Source of the DNA: Pseudobdellovibrionaceae bacterium
GTDB taxonomy: Bacteria; Bdellovibrionota; Bdellovibrionia; Bdellovibrionales; Bdellovibrionaceae
Assembly (NCBI GenBank): GCA_019637915.1
Contig: JAHBUV010000001.1
Location: forward strand, 2,016,565-2,080,564
DNA: 64,000 nucleotides
Reading direction: 5' to 3'
Within the stretch, counting starts at the first letter, position 1. Each line of letters opens with the position of its first letter. The notes beneath the pieces were generated by a model, which searched no databases, was not told the DNA's origin, and saw only the letters and a program-made list of their open reading frames with translations. Below, piece by piece: positions 29,847-39,118 of the stretch. The translations under genes were made by a program, and so were the position numbers.

Positions 29847-30808
29847 TGGGTGAACGCCTCGGGCCACCGCACGGGACGGCCGGCGGCGATGTCCATCATG
29901 CGGTCCAGGGACACGCGGGCGCGCTCGCGCAGGGCCTCGTCGAGGGTCACTTCCGGTTCGCCGGTTTCCAGGGCGTGGCGGATTTTCTCGAGCGTGTTCA
30001 GTTTCATGTAGGGGCAATCGTTGCAGCTGCAGCCGGCGTCCAGCACGGGCGCCTGGATCAGCTCCACGTCCGGGCGGGATTTTTTCATCTGGTGGAAGAT
30101 GCCGGTCTCGGTGGCGACGATGAATTTTTTCGCCGGATTGTTCGCGACCTCCTCCAGGAGGCGCGAGGTCGAACCCACCACGTGGGCGTAGGCGAGGATG
30201 CTCTCGTCGCATTCGGGGTGCGCGATCACCACGGCGTCGGGGTGTTGCAGGGTCAGCTCATGCAAGCGGCGCGCGTTGAAGAGCACGTGCACTTCGCAGG
30301 CGCCGTTCCACAGGTGGAACTCACGGCCGATCTTTTTCGATAGCCAGCGGCCCAGGTGCTGGTCCGGACCGAAGAGGATCGGCCGCTCCCTGGGGATCGA
30401 TTCGACGATCTTCTGCGCGTTCGAAGAGGTGAGGATCACGTCGGAGATCGCCTTCACTTCGGCGCTGGAATTGATGTAGGTGACGGCGATGCCGTCGGGG
30501 TATTCGCGGCGCCAGGCGAGGTATTTGTCGTAGGGCGAGCCTTTGACCAAAGAGCAGCCCGCATCGAGGTCGGGCACGATGACTTTTTTGGTGGGGTTCA
30601 GGATCTTCACCGACTCGGCCATGAAGACGACGCCGGCGAGCAGGATCACGTCGGCCCGGGTGGTTTGCCCGAATTTCGCCAGCTGGAAGCTGTCGCCCAC
30701 GTGGTCGGCGATGTCCTGGATGGCGCCGTCCTCATAGTAGTGAGCCAGGATGACGGCGTTCTTTTCCCGTTTCAGGCGTTGAATGTCGGCGACGACGTCA
30801 TAGCTCAT
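29843..30808 (-). CDS. nadA: quinolinate synthase
   Basis: 321 aa. Conserved 'LAHYYEDGAIQDIADHVGDSF' near the N-terminus, Cys ligands for the [4Fe-4S] cluster at 'AGCSLVKGSPYDKY' and 'DAGCSCNDCPYMKLN', and 'HPECDESI'. It condenses iminoaspartate with dihydroxyacetone phosphate in NAD biosynthesis. nadB and nadC are absent here. GGGGGG lies just upstream of ATG 30808. Confidence 0.96.
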   Translation of the reverse strand: MSYDVVADIQRLKREKNAVILAHYYEDGAIQDIADHVGDSFQLAKFGQTTRADVILLAGVVFMAESVKILNPTKKVIVPDLDAGCSLVKGSPYDKYLAWRREYPDGIAVTYINSSAEVKAISDVILTSSNAQKIVESIPRERPILFGPDQHLGRWLSKKIGREFHLWNGACEVHVLFNARRLHELTLQHPDAVVIAHPECDESILAYAHVVGSTSRLLEEVANNPAKKFIVATETGIFHQMKKSRPDVELIQAPVLDAGCSCNDCPYMKLNTLEKIRHALETGEPEVTLDEALRERARVSLDRMMDIAAGRPVRWPEAFTQ

Positions 30809-30841
30809 GGCCCCCCTTCTAGCACCACCCCCGGGGGGTGT

Positions 30842-31789
30842 CTAGGGGCCGGAAATATGGTGTTTTTTCAGCTTCGGATCGTCCCAGAGCTCGATGCAGT
30901 TGCGCTGATTGATGGAGGAACCGTCGATCCGGGCGTTGGTCACGTGGGTGAACCCCTGGCGCACCCGCATGTCGTGAACGGCCTGTCCTTTCGAGTAGAA
31001 GAGGCTTTTCACCGAATTGGTTTCCTTGCGGAAGGTTTTTTCGTGCAGCACCATCTCGGTGGCGACCTCCATGGCGCGGAACCAGTTCAGGTACTCGTTC
31101 TGCCCGGTGGCGAAGACGGCGTTGGCGACCTTGTATTTCTGCACGATGTTCGTCGACGGGCAGGCGAACCATTTGTTGGCGGGGTCTTTGCCGTCCAGGG
31201 CGGAAAACATGCTCTTTTTGGTGATGGCGTTGATCAAGGCGTCGCCGTCTTTCCTGTCGGCGAATTGCTTCCAGGAGTTCGTCGGGTCTTTTTTCACGTA
31301 GTCCATGCGGTTCAAAATCACGCGCGCCACGGCCTTGACGTGGGCGTCGCCGCAGCGGGGGGAGGAGGCGATTTCGCCGACCAGAACCCGGGCCAGCAGA
31401 TCGATGCGGATCCAATCGTCCGCGGTGGCCATGGTGCCGTCGTCTTTTTTCACCGGCGCGGGGGGATCGGCTTTCAGGCGCGCGCGGGTGCCGGGAATGA
31501 TCACCCGCTCGGCCAGTTGATCCTGGCCGTCGCTTTTGAAGCAGTGATTGAGGTTGTCCATCGCCTCGGACAGGGCCTTGCCCTGGGCCGCTTCGCTGAG
31601 ATGCGCGATCTCGCGGACCTGCGCGATCGGCAGGGGCGCCGGGCTTTCGCGGACGCTGTTCACCGGCGGGCAATCGTCGGCCAGACGAAGATCCAGGGAG
31701 TTCTCCTGGCGCCAGGTGAGGCCCATCTGCGCCCGGACCAAAGTCGGTGCGATCAGCAGCAAAGAAAGAAAAAGCACGGATTTCGTCAC
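30842..31789 (-). CDS. exported SleB-like cell-wall hydrolase
   Basis: 315 aa from the GTG at 31789, which gives a proper signal peptide ('MTKSVLFLSLLLIAPTLVRA'-like); a TTG at 31807 is an alternative. The central segment 'LLARVLVGEIASSPRCGDAHVKAVARVILNRMDYV' matches the SleB (Hydrolase_2) transglycosylase motif with catalytic Glu in V-G-E, and 'KKSMFSALDG' fits its downstream part. Such enzymes cleave peptidoglycan glycan strands. In a predator it could modify self or prey wall; that is inference. Confidence 0.7.
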   Translation of the reverse strand: MTKSVLFLSLLLIAPTLVRAQMGLTWRQENSLDLRLADDCPPVNSVRESPAPLPIAQVREIAHLSEAAQGKALSEAMDNLNHCFKSDGQDQLAERVIIPGTRARLKADPPAPVKKDDGTMATADDWIRIDLLARVLVGEIASSPRCGDAHVKAVARVILNRMDYVKKDPTNSWKQFADRKDGDALINAITKKSMFSALDGKDPANKWFACPSTNIVQKYKVANAVFATGQNEYLNWFRAMEVATEMVLHEKTFRKETNSVKSLFYSKGQAVHDMRVRQGFTHVTNARIDGSSINQRNCIELWDDPKLKKHHISGP

Positions 31790-31818
31790 AAAAAACGTAT
31801 CGGACAAGACGGCTCGAA

Positions 31819-31881
31819 CTGAAGGTACCGCCTACTTTCTGGTATCGCATCGCGATACCAGAAAGTAGGCGGTACCTTCAG
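31819..31881. repeat. 30-bp perfect inverted repeat with 3-nt loop
   Basis: Positions 31819-31848 are the exact reverse complement of 31852-31881; the loop is ATC. The right arm includes the last codon and stop of mglA, and the left arm lies between mglA and the SleB-like gene. There is no T tract on either side. The transcript would fold into a very stable rod that could protect or end the dnaX-recR-mglA mRNA; it could equally be a dispersed extragenic palindrome. Confidence 0.9.
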
Positions 31882-32471
31882 AGGGTGGCGCCGCCTTTGA
31901 GGACGTTCACGATGGATTTCGAGACGGTTTTCAGGCTCTCCATGACGCCGCGGCCTTCGGAGGCGCAGGCCTCGAATTCGGGGGCGTTGAAGAAGTTCAG
32001 GGAGCTGCGCAGCTCGGCGAGCGAGGCCGCGTTCGGTAAATCGCGTTTATTGTACTGCATGATCAAGGGGATTTCCTTGATGCTGTAGCCTTGCATCTCG
32101 AGGTTCTTCTCGAGGTTGCGCAGGGCCTCGCTGTTCTCCTCCATGCGCTCGATCTGCGAATCGGCGACGAAGATGACGCCGTCCAGGCCCTTCAAAATCA
32201 GGCGGCGGGAGGCATCGTAAACCACCTGGCCCGGGACGGTGTACAGGTGGAAGCGGGTCTTGTAGCCACGGATGTCGCCGAGATTGAGCGGCAGGAAGTC
32301 GAAGAACAAGGTGCGCTCCACTTCCGTGTTCAGCGCCACGAGTTTCGAGCGCTGATCCTCGGCGGTTTTCTGGTAGACCCACTGCAGGTTCGTGGTTTTT
32401 CCCCCGAGGGAGGGACCGTAATAAACGATCTTGCAGTGAATTTCTTTGGCGTTGTGATTGATAAAGGACAT
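31878..32471 (-). CDS. mglA: MglA-type small Ras-like GTPase
   Basis: 197 aa. P-loop 'GPSLGGKTTNLQ', switch/G3 region 'FHLYTVPGQVVYDASRR' and 'NKRDLP' (NKxD). The sequence matches the MglA polarity GTPase group of Myxococcus and Bdellovibrio, which localises polar motility machinery. Its ATG overlaps the TAA of recR by one base, and GGTGGAG sits inside recR, so it is translated from the dnaX operon. No MglB/roadblock partner is adjacent. Confidence 0.93.
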   Translation of the reverse strand: MSFINHNAKEIHCKIVYYGPSLGGKTTNLQWVYQKTAEDQRSKLVALNTEVERTLFFDFLPLNLGDIRGYKTRFHLYTVPGQVVYDASRRLILKGLDGVIFVADSQIERMEENSEALRNLEKNLEMQGYSIKEIPLIMQYNKRDLPNAASLAELRSSLNFFNAPEFEACASEGRGVMESLKTVSKSIVNVLKGGATL

Positions 32472-33085
32472 TACAGCTCCACCCGGTTTTCCAGGGCGCG
32501 CCCCATGGTGCGGTCGTCGATGAAGTCGATGTCGCTGCCGATGGGAACCCCGTGGGCAATGCGGCAGATTTTGACGCCTTTGCCGGCCAATTGTTTGGTC
32601 AGATACAAAATCGTCGTATCGCCTTCCAGATCCGCGTCCAAAGCCAGGATGATCTCCTTCACCGCCGGGCCTTCGCCGTGCCGGCCTTTTTCCACGCGCT
32701 CGATCAACTCGCTGATGCGCAGGTCATCCGGGCCGACGCCTTCCAGGGGCGAGATCGCGCCGTGCAGGACATGGTAGCGGCCGCGGAACACGCCGGAGGA
32801 TTCGATGCGCATGATGTCGGAGGGTTCCTCCACCACGCACAGAAGCTCGTCGGAGCGGTTGGTGTCCTCGCAATAACGGCAAAGATCGTGATCGGTGTAG
32901 TTGAAACAGCGCGGGCAGGTGTGCACTTCGGCGCGGACGCGGTGAAGGGCGTCGCTCAAACGATCGGTGTATTCATCCCGGGATTGCAGAATGTGGTACG
33001 CCAGGCGCTGGGCGGTTTTCGGCCCGACACCGGGAAGGCGACTCAATTCGTGCACGAGTTTTTCCAAAGCCGGGATGTTGAGCAT
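32471..33085 (-). CDS. recR: recombination protein RecR
   Basis: 204 aa. N-terminal helix-hairpin-helix ('LSRLPGVGPKTAQRLAYH'), C4 zinc finger ('CPRCFNYTDHDLCRYC') and Toprim domain ('ALDADLEGDTTILYL'). RecFOR pathway protein that loads RecA on gapped DNA. Lies 5 nt after ybaB. Confidence 0.97.
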   Translation of the reverse strand: MLNIPALEKLVHELSRLPGVGPKTAQRLAYHILQSRDEYTDRLSDALHRVRAEVHTCPRCFNYTDHDLCRYCEDTNRSDELLCVVEEPSDIMRIESSGVFRGRYHVLHGAISPLEGVGPDDLRISELIERVEKGRHGEGPAVKEIILALDADLEGDTTILYLTKQLAGKGVKICRIAHGVPIGSDIDFIDDRTMGRALENRVEL

Positions 33086-33090
33086 AAGTC

Positions 33091-33414
33091 CTAGAATAAA
33101 CCCGGAACACCCATTCCGCCAGTGATCTTTTCCATCTCTTTGGCGCTGGTTTCCTTGGCGATTTTCATGGCGTCGTTCACGGCGAGCATGATCATGTCTT
33201 GCAACATTTCGGCGTCACCGGATTTGAAAACGTCCTCTTTGATCGCCAGAGCGGTGATCTTGTGATCGCCGTTCACTTTCACGGTCACGGCCCCGCCGCC
33301 GGCGCTGCCGTCGTACTCGGCTTTCGCGAGCTCTTCCTGGACCTTCTTCATTTTCATCTGCATCTGGTTGGCTTGCTTCATCAGCTGGGCCATGCCACCG
33401 CCGAAACCCTTCAT
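33091..33414 (-). CDS. YbaB/EbfC family nucleoid-associated protein
   Basis: 107 aa: 'GGGMAQLMKQANQMQMKMKKVQEELAK' coiled helix, then 'VTVKVNGDHKITALAI', and a Gly-Met rich C-terminus. DNA-binding dimer usually encoded between dnaX and recR, as here. ATG 33414 overlaps the dnaX TGA (ATGA). Confidence 0.95.
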   Translation of the reverse strand: MKGFGGGMAQLMKQANQMQMKMKKVQEELAKAEYDGSAGGGAVTVKVNGDHKITALAIKEDVFKSGDAEMLQDMIMLAVNDAMKIAKETSAKEMEKITGGMGVPGLF

Positions 33415-35078
33415 TTTCTCGCTCCCTCTTTCACCGAGGTGATGGATTTGATTTCGCCTTGGAAGACCGTCTTGGCCGCTTTCACCAAAGGATGTTCGGC
33501 GATGCGGTTTTTGATCTCCTCGTCGGCCTCTTTCTGTCGTTGCGCCGCCAGGGCCTGGGCGCTGGTTCCACCCGGAGTCTCGCGTCCGGCAACGATTTCC
33601 ACAGAGTAGCTGTCGCCCCACAGTGAATCAATGAAGGCTTTGAGTTTTTTCCGCGTTTCGGGATCGTTCAGCTGATCCTTCAGGAAGACCATTTTGGGCG
33701 GAATGGCGAGCTTCAGGATTTGACCCATCTCGCCAGAAAACAACAGACTCTCGATTTTCGCGGCGAAAATCCGATCCTGGGCCCGCACCAGCTCGACAAA
33801 GTGCAGCCATTTCTCTTCCGGGGATTTTCCCTCAGCGCGTCGAGGTTTCGGCGCCACCGGAGCCGCCACTTTCGGCACGGCCGGCGCGGCTACTTCCCGT
33901 CGATTTTCGGTTTCTCGATGCTCGATTTGTCGAAGTCCCCTCCGGGGTGAGGGGTTCTGTCCGATCAGGCTTTGCAGGTCCGTGAGCCGCGGGGCCGCGG
34001 CCATGCGCAGGAGCAGGACTTCCAGCACCAGGCGGGGATCCTGGGCGCGCGGGATGTCGCCGGCCCCTTTGAGGGCCATATCGAAGAGCAGATGCATCTC
34101 CTCTTCGCTCATTTGCGCGCCGATCTCGGCGAAAAACTTCATCTCGGAATCCGGCAGATCGAGGATCGAGGTCATTTCGGCGCCCGAGATCTTGATCACC
34201 AGGAGATTGCGGACGGTCTCCAGCAGCTCGTTGGCGAACAGGCGCGGCTCGCTGCCGGTCGAGGCGAATTTCTCGATCACCTTCAGCATGCCGTGGGTGT
34301 CGCGGGCGAGCAGGTTGTTCAGCACCTCGAAGAGCAGACTGCGGTCCGTGAGGCCCAGGATGCGCGTGACGCTGTCTTTGTGCAGGACGCCGCTGGCGAA
34401 GGTGATGACCTGATCGAGCAGGCTCAGGCTGTCGCGCATGGAGCCGTCGCCTTGGCGGGCGATCAGCCACAGGGCGTCCTCGTCGGCCTTGACGCCCTCT
34501 TGCTCGCAGATGTGTTTCAGGTGATCGGCGATCTGGCGGGTGGAAATGCGGCGGAAATCAAAACGCAGGCAGCGCGACAGGATCGTTTCCGGGATCTTGT
34601 GCACTTCCGTGGTGGCGAGGATGAACAGCACGTGGGCGGGCGGCTCTTCGAGGGTCTTCAAAAGCGCGTTGAAGGCGCTCGCCGACAGCATGTGCACTTC
34701 GTCGATGATGTAGATCTTCCAGCGGCCCGAAGCGGGGGCGCTCATCACGCCGTCGAGGAGCTTGCGGATGTCATCGACGCTGTTGTTCGAGGCGGCGTCG
34801 AGCTCCTGCACGTCGAGGCTGCGCGAGGTGGAGATTTCCTGGCAGGAGGAGCAGGTGCCGCAAGGCACGAAGTCCACGGCGTTCGGGCAGCGCAGGGCTT
34901 TGGCGAGAATGCGGGCGGACGAGGTTTTTCCCGTGCCGCGGGGACCGGTGAAGAGCAGGGCGTGGTGCACGCGACCGGACTTGAGGGCGTTCCCCAAAGT
35001 CTGCGTGATGTGAACCTGTCCCACCACGTCCGCGAAAGTCTGAGGCCGCCATTTGCGGGCGATCACCTGATACGACAA
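33411..35078 (-). CDS. dnaX: DNA polymerase III subunit gamma/tau
   Basis: 555 aa. Clamp-loader AAA+ domain with 'GPRGTGKTSSARILAKAL', zinc-binding 'CGTCSSCQEI', 'YIIDEVHMLS' and the sensor region; domain III, then a Pro/Ala-rich linker and a tau-like C-terminal domain. The start is a TTG (35078) with GAGGGG upstream. I saw no A-rich slippery site of the E. coli type, so a separate gamma form is not indicated. Confidence 0.95.
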   Translation of the reverse strand: MSYQVIARKWRPQTFADVVGQVHITQTLGNALKSGRVHHALLFTGPRGTGKTSSARILAKALRCPNAVDFVPCGTCSSCQEISTSRSLDVQELDAASNNSVDDIRKLLDGVMSAPASGRWKIYIIDEVHMLSASAFNALLKTLEEPPAHVLFILATTEVHKIPETILSRCLRFDFRRISTRQIADHLKHICEQEGVKADEDALWLIARQGDGSMRDSLSLLDQVITFASGVLHKDSVTRILGLTDRSLLFEVLNNLLARDTHGMLKVIEKFASTGSEPRLFANELLETVRNLLVIKISGAEMTSILDLPDSEMKFFAEIGAQMSEEEMHLLFDMALKGAGDIPRAQDPRLVLEVLLLRMAAAPRLTDLQSLIGQNPSPRRGLRQIEHRETENRREVAAPAVPKVAAPVAPKPRRAEGKSPEEKWLHFVELVRAQDRIFAAKIESLLFSGEMGQILKLAIPPKMVFLKDQLNDPETRKKLKAFIDSLWGDSYSVEIVAGRETPGGTSAQALAAQRQKEADEEIKNRIAEHPLVKAAKTVFQGEIKSITSVKEGARK

Positions 35079-35100
35079 TGTCCCCTCGAAAATGAAAGTG

Positions 35101-35193
35101 GCCGGGCAACCCCTCTCGCAGGATCCGTCGGTTACCGTTGCTTCCTTCCGGACCTGGCGGGATTCGCCGCGAATATCCTCGGAGGGACCCGGC
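35101..35193 (-). ncRNA. ffs: small signal recognition particle RNA (4.5S type)
   Basis: The minus strand contains the SRP core CCAGGTCCGGAAGGAAGCAA, with the GGAA tetraloop and symmetric internal loop that bind Ffh. The flanks pair to form a long hairpin closed by GCCGGG/CCCGGC, giving 93 nt. It lies 22 nt upstream of dnaX in the same direction, a common arrangement. Ends are set from the pairing and may be off by a few bases. Confidence 0.93.
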
Positions 35194-35411
35194 CTCGCTT
35201 CATGTATCCGATCGCAGAGTGGATTTCACGAACTGCTGCGGCACTTTCTGCGGCCTGTCAAAGAATTGGTCGCCTGACGAACGCAATTCTGTCTTTGTCT
35301 CACTTTGAGACGGGGAACACCTGGCACGCCCCCATCCTATTGGATCTGAGGCGGCCTCGGGCTTGCTTTGAGGAAGGTCATTGAGAAGAAGTTTTTTTGA
35401 GGAGGCTTTTT

Positions 35412-36386
35412 ATGTTGTCCCGTCAATCCACCATCATGATCCTGGCCGCGAGCCTGGGTTTTGTTTCGAACGCGTCGGCCGCCGTGCTGACTAAAATGAA
35501 CAACACCCGCACGCGGGTCATCGTTTCCGGTCCCGAGTTGCAGGGGGCCCGCATCGGCGATCGCCTGATCCTGAGCAATCTCTGCGAACTGCGCGTGACC
35601 ACGGTCGCCAACGGCAAAGTGGCCGCCGACACCAGCACCTGTCGCGAACGCCGGCACTTGCGCCTGGGCGCTTCCGTCAGCCTGGTTCCGGGTCTGCAGA
35701 CCGAATATGAAAACGTGTACGCTTCGGACAACGCGGCCTCGTCGCAAATGCGCACGATGATCAATCCGAACTCCATGCTGCCCTCCTCCCACCTGGTGAA
35801 GGGCTTCTCGGTGGGCGCGGGTGTTTCGAACATCTCGAAAAAGGGTTCTTGGAAGAGCCAGGATTACACCATCAGCGGTGGTTACAATTTCCCGGTCGGA
35901 ATCCAGTCCGAAATGAAGGACAGCGGTTCCAGCACCAAAGGGAACGTCAACCTGAACTACTCCTGGATCCCGCGCGGCGGTTTCGGTTTCACGGCGGATC
36001 TGAGCATCTCGCAAGTGGATCAGATCATCTCGCCCGACACCTACACCTTCATCCGCCCGGCGGTGAACCTGGCCTTCGGCGCCACGGACCGCCTCTTCGC
36101 CTTCGCCGGCGCCAACTACACGGCTTACAACGAGGCTCCGGGTTACGCGGACGGCATGTTCAAGGATAAAACGGTGAAGCTGAAGCCGGATGTCGGCTGG
36201 CAGGCCGGTGGCGGTTTGATCTTCACGAAGAACATCCAGGCCCAAATCCAGTACTCCTGGTCGCGCCTGAGCTTCGACGAGAAGCTGGAACTCAACAACG
36301 GCTACATGATTGGCAACTACGGTCGCCGCATCCAAGGCAGTTACGAGTTCTCCGGTGTGGATGCCAGTCTCCAATACCGTTTCTAA
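35412..36386 (+). CDS. outer-membrane beta-barrel protein
   Basis: 324 aa. Signal peptide ending 'VSNASA', an N-terminal soluble domain with two Cys ('SNLCELRV', 'TSTCRERR'), then alternating beta strands and a C-terminal aromatic residue ('DASLQYRF'), the outer-membrane sorting signal. ATG 35412 has GAGGAGG upstream. A barrel of roughly 10-12 strands seems likely. Family not recognised. Ends at a strong bidirectional terminator shared with icd. Confidence 0.75.
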   Translation: MLSRQSTIMILAASLGFVSNASAAVLTKMNNTRTRVIVSGPELQGARIGDRLILSNLCELRVTTVANGKVAADTSTCRERRHLRLGASVSLVPGLQTEYENVYASDNAASSQMRTMINPNSMLPSSHLVKGFSVGAGVSNISKKGSWKSQDYTISGGYNFPVGIQSEMKDSGSSTKGNVNLNYSWIPRGGFGFTADLSISQVDQIISPDTYTFIRPAVNLAFGATDRLFAFAGANYTAYNEAPGYADGMFKDKTVKLKPDVGWQAGGGLIFTKNIQAQIQYSWSRLSFDEKLELNNGYMIGNYGRRIQGSYEFSGVDASLQYRF

Positions 36387-36401
36387 GAATCCATTGATTC
36401 C

Positions 36402-36449
36402 AAAAACAAAAAACCCCGGGATCTCCTCCCCGGGGTTTTTTGTTTTTTT
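36402..36449. terminator. bidirectional terminator between barrel gene and icd
   Basis: AAAAAC-AAAAAA-CCCCGGG (36402-36420) pairs with CCCGGGG-TTTTTT-GTTTTT (36429-36447) over about 19 bp; A and T tracts flank the GC stem on both sides, so it serves the two convergent genes. Confidence 0.92.
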
Positions 36450-36470
36450 CGGATCCCGCCGGAGCGGATC

Positions 36471-37694
36471 CTACAGGGAAGCCTTCTGCAGGCCCTGGTT
36501 GATGGCCTCGAGGAAGGGCTCGGTGTTCAGGTACTTGTCCGCGGACACCTTGTCGCCGTGGATGATGGAGGCCAGATCCTTCGTCATCTTGCCGGACTCC
36601 ACCGTCTCGATGCAGACGCGCTCGAGGGTGTGGCAGAATTTCACGAGATCCTGGTTGCCGTCGAGTTTCCCGCGGTGCTCGAGGCCGCGGGTCCACGCGA
36701 AGATCGAGGCGATGGGGTTCGTCGAGGTCGGCTTGCCCTGCTGGTGCTGGCGGTAGTGGCGGGTCACCGTGCCGTGGGCGGCTTCGGCTTCCATCGTTTT
36801 GCCGTCCGGCGTGACCAGCACGGAGGTCATGAGGCCGAGCGAGCCGAAGCCCTGCGCCACGATGTCGGACTGCACGTCGCCGTCGTAGTTTTTGCAAGCC
36901 CACACGAACCCGCCGTTCCACTTGAGGGCGGCGGCCACCATGTCGTCGATCAGGCGGTGTTCATAGGTGATGCCGGCGGCTTCGAACTTGGTTTTGAATT
37001 CCTTGTTGTAGATCTCCTCGAAGATGTCCTTGAAGCGGCCGTCGTATTTTTTGAGGATGGTGTTCTTGGTCGAGAAGTACAGGGGCCATTTCTTTTCCAA
37101 AGCCATGTTGAAGCAGGAATGGGCGAAACCGCGGATGGATTCGTCGGTGTTGTACATGGCCATGGCCACGCCGTCGCCCTTGAAGTTGTACACTTCGTGG
37201 GTTTGCTTCTCGCCGCCTTCGGGTTCGAAGGTGATGGTGAGTTTGCCTTTGCCCTTGGTGACGAAGTCCGTGGCGCGGTACTGGTCACCGAAGGCGTGGC
37301 GGCCGATGCAGATCGGTTTGTCCCAGTGACCGACCAGGCGCGGGATGTTCTTGATGATGATCGGCTCGCGGAAGACGGTGCCGTCCAGGATGTTGCGGAT
37401 CGTGCCGTTCGGCGATTTCCACATCGACTTGAGGTTGAACTCCTTCACGCGGGCTTCGTCCGGCGTGATGGTCGCGCACTTGATGCCGACGTTGTATTTC
37501 TTGATGGCTTCGGCGGATTCCACCGTGACGCGGTCCTCGGTTTTGTCGCGGTTTTCCATGCCGAGGTCGTAATACTTAATATCCAGATCCATGTAGGGGA
37601 GGATCAGTTTGCTTTTGATGAAGGCCCAGATGATGCGGGTCATTTCATCGCCGTCGAGCTCGACGACGGGATTGGCGACTTTGATCTTTTTCAT
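36471..37694 (-). CDS. icd: NADP-dependent isocitrate dehydrogenase (eukaryotic-like type)
   Basis: 407 aa starting '[21 protein letters not shown]', with substrate loop '[19 protein letters not shown]', '[31 protein letters not shown]' and '[11 protein letters not shown]'. This is the homodimeric type II enzyme related to eukaryotic IDH1/2 rather than the E. coli Icd type. It oxidatively decarboxylates isocitrate to 2-oxoglutarate. AGAGGA precedes ATG 37694. Confidence 0.95.
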   Translation of the reverse strand: MKKIKVANPVVELDGDEMTRIIWAFIKSKLILPYMDLDIKYYDLGMENRDKTEDRVTVESAEAIKKYNVGIKCATITPDEARVKEFNLKSMWKSPNGTIRNILDGTVFREPIIIKNIPRLVGHWDKPICIGRHAFGDQYRATDFVTKGKGKLTITFEPEGGEKQTHEVYNFKGDGVAMAMYNTDESIRGFAHSCFNMALEKKWPLYFSTKNTILKKYDGRFKDIFEEIYNKEFKTKFEAAGITYEHRLIDDMVAAALKWNGGFVWACKNYDGDVQSDIVAQGFGSLGLMTSVLVTPDGKTMEAEAAHGTVTRHYRQHQQGKPTSTNPIASIFAWTRGLEHRGKLDGNQDLVKFCHTLERVCIETVESGKMTKDLASIIHGDKVSADKYLNTEPFLEAINQGLQKASL

Positions 37695-37866
37695 AGGGAG
37701 TCCTCTTTCTCGTGTTGTCGATGAACGGCGCCAATATATTGAGCCCGCGGGCGTTTGTCGATAGTTATCAGCCCGACCTTGGTCGATGATTTCGAACTCT
37801 TCTTTCGTCCGGGGGTGGACTTGAGTCCTCGCGCCGCAGCTTTTACAGTGAAAGAAGGGGGCAAGG

Positions 37867-38133
37867 ATGCAGCCAATTCACCGCTTGAAGAGATCCTTTT
37901 ACGGAATCATGGGCGCCTTGCAGGTGATCGTGGGTTTCATGATCGTGGCCGCGGTGGCGCGGGAATTCCTGGTGACCGGCGCGACCACTTACGGCACGGA
38001 TTTGCCCTTCAATCACCCGCTGCTGCAGACCCTGCATCTCGTTCTCGGGAATGTTTTCTGGGTGGCGGTGCTGTGCAACGGCGCCGTGTGGTTGAATCGC
38101 GCCCGCCGCGGCCTGGAACCCGTCGGGGCCTAA
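37867..38133 (+). CDS. small two-TM membrane protein
   Basis: 88 aa with a basic N-terminus, then two TM helices ('[18 protein letters not shown]', '[19 protein letters not shown]') separated by a short periplasmic loop, and a positively charged end. AAGG lies upstream of ATG 37867. Ends 4 nt inside the convergent srkA-like gene. Function unknown. Confidence 0.65.
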   Translation: MQPIHRLKRSFYGIMGALQVIVGFMIVAAVAREFLVTGATTYGTDLPFNHPLLQTLHLVLGNVFWVAVLCNGAVWLNRARRGLEPVGA

Positions 38134-39098
38134 AGGTCCCAGGAGATTTTTTCGAGGGCCTCCACCTCTTTGGCCCAATACGCGTAGCTGCCGAAATCCG
38201 GAAAGAGCCGCGGGAAGGAAGGATCCTGCCAGCGGTGCGCGATCCAGCCCGAGTACATGAGGATGCGCAAACCCCGCAGCAGGGGGATCCACTCCCACTG
38301 CTCGTGGGGGAAATCGAGAAGCTCCTCGTAGCCCTCGAGCAAAAGGTTCTGTTCATCCTCGAGGCGATCTTCGTCGCCGGAGAGCAGCATCCAGAAATCC
38401 TGCACGACGGGGCCGTTCACGAAATCATCGAAGTCGACGAGGAAGAATTTCTGTCCGTCATTGAGCAGGTTGCCGCGATGGAGATCGCCGTGAATGCGCT
38501 GGAACTGCGCGGGATCGAAGGTGTCCTCGATGGCTTCGAGGATTCTTTCCGCTGCGTCGATGTAGCGGGTGCGCACCTCCGGCGCGATCCAGTCCTCGAG
38601 CCGCGTGAGGGCGGGCCAGCCGCCGTGATAGGCGGTGTCCAAAGTCGGCCGGTGCGGCGCGGGTTTGCGCGCCCCCACCATGTGCACGCGGGCGAGCAGG
38701 CGGCCGACCTTCACCAGATCGGCGTCGAGCAATTCGTCGGGCAAACGGCCGCGCACTTTCGGGAAGAAGGCGGTCCACAGGCCTTCCTGCAAAGAAACGG
38801 TGGAGCCGTCTTTTTGGCGGACGGGCGCCACCGCCGTGATGTCCTCGGCCTGCAGGTCGAGCAGAAACTCGTGTTCTTCCAGAATGGTGTCCCGTGACCA
38901 GCGCCCCGGGCGGTAGAATTTGGCGATGAGATGGGAGCGATCCTCGAGACTCAGGTCAAAGACGCGGTTCTCGTAGGAATTCAGTTGCAGAAATTCCCCC
39001 GTCGGCTCAAAACCGGCGTTCTCCGCGGCCATCATGACGGCCTGCGGGTCCAACTGATAAAAGGTCGTTTCAAGGTGCTTTTGACTCATGTCCACCAT
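38130..39098 (-). CDS. srkA: stress response kinase A-like protein
   Basis: 322 aa of the YihE/SrkA (RdoA) group in the APH/choline kinase-like fold: 'NSYENRVFDLSLED' replaces the Gly-loop, 'HLIAKFYRPGRW' carries the ATP-binding Lys, 'IHGDLHRGNLL' is the catalytic loop, 'FLVDFDDFVNGP' the metal-binding DFD. SrkA is a Ser/Thr kinase that counteracts Cpx-type envelope stress and death signals in E. coli. ATG 39098 has weak context; ATG 39089 is possible. Confidence 0.9.
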   Translation of the reverse strand: MVDMSQKHLETTFYQLDPQAVMMAAENAGFEPTGEFLQLNSYENRVFDLSLEDRSHLIAKFYRPGRWSRDTILEEHEFLLDLQAEDITAVAPVRQKDGSTVSLQEGLWTAFFPKVRGRLPDELLDADLVKVGRLLARVHMVGARKPAPHRPTLDTAYHGGWPALTRLEDWIAPEVRTRYIDAAERILEAIEDTFDPAQFQRIHGDLHRGNLLNDGQKFFLVDFDDFVNGPVVQDFWMLLSGDEDRLEDEQNLLLEGYEELLDFPHEQWEWIPLLRGLRILMYSGWIAHRWQDPSFPRLFPDFGSYAYWAKEVEALEKISWDL

Positions 39099-39118
39099 TT
39101 CGGCATTCTGGGGCCACC

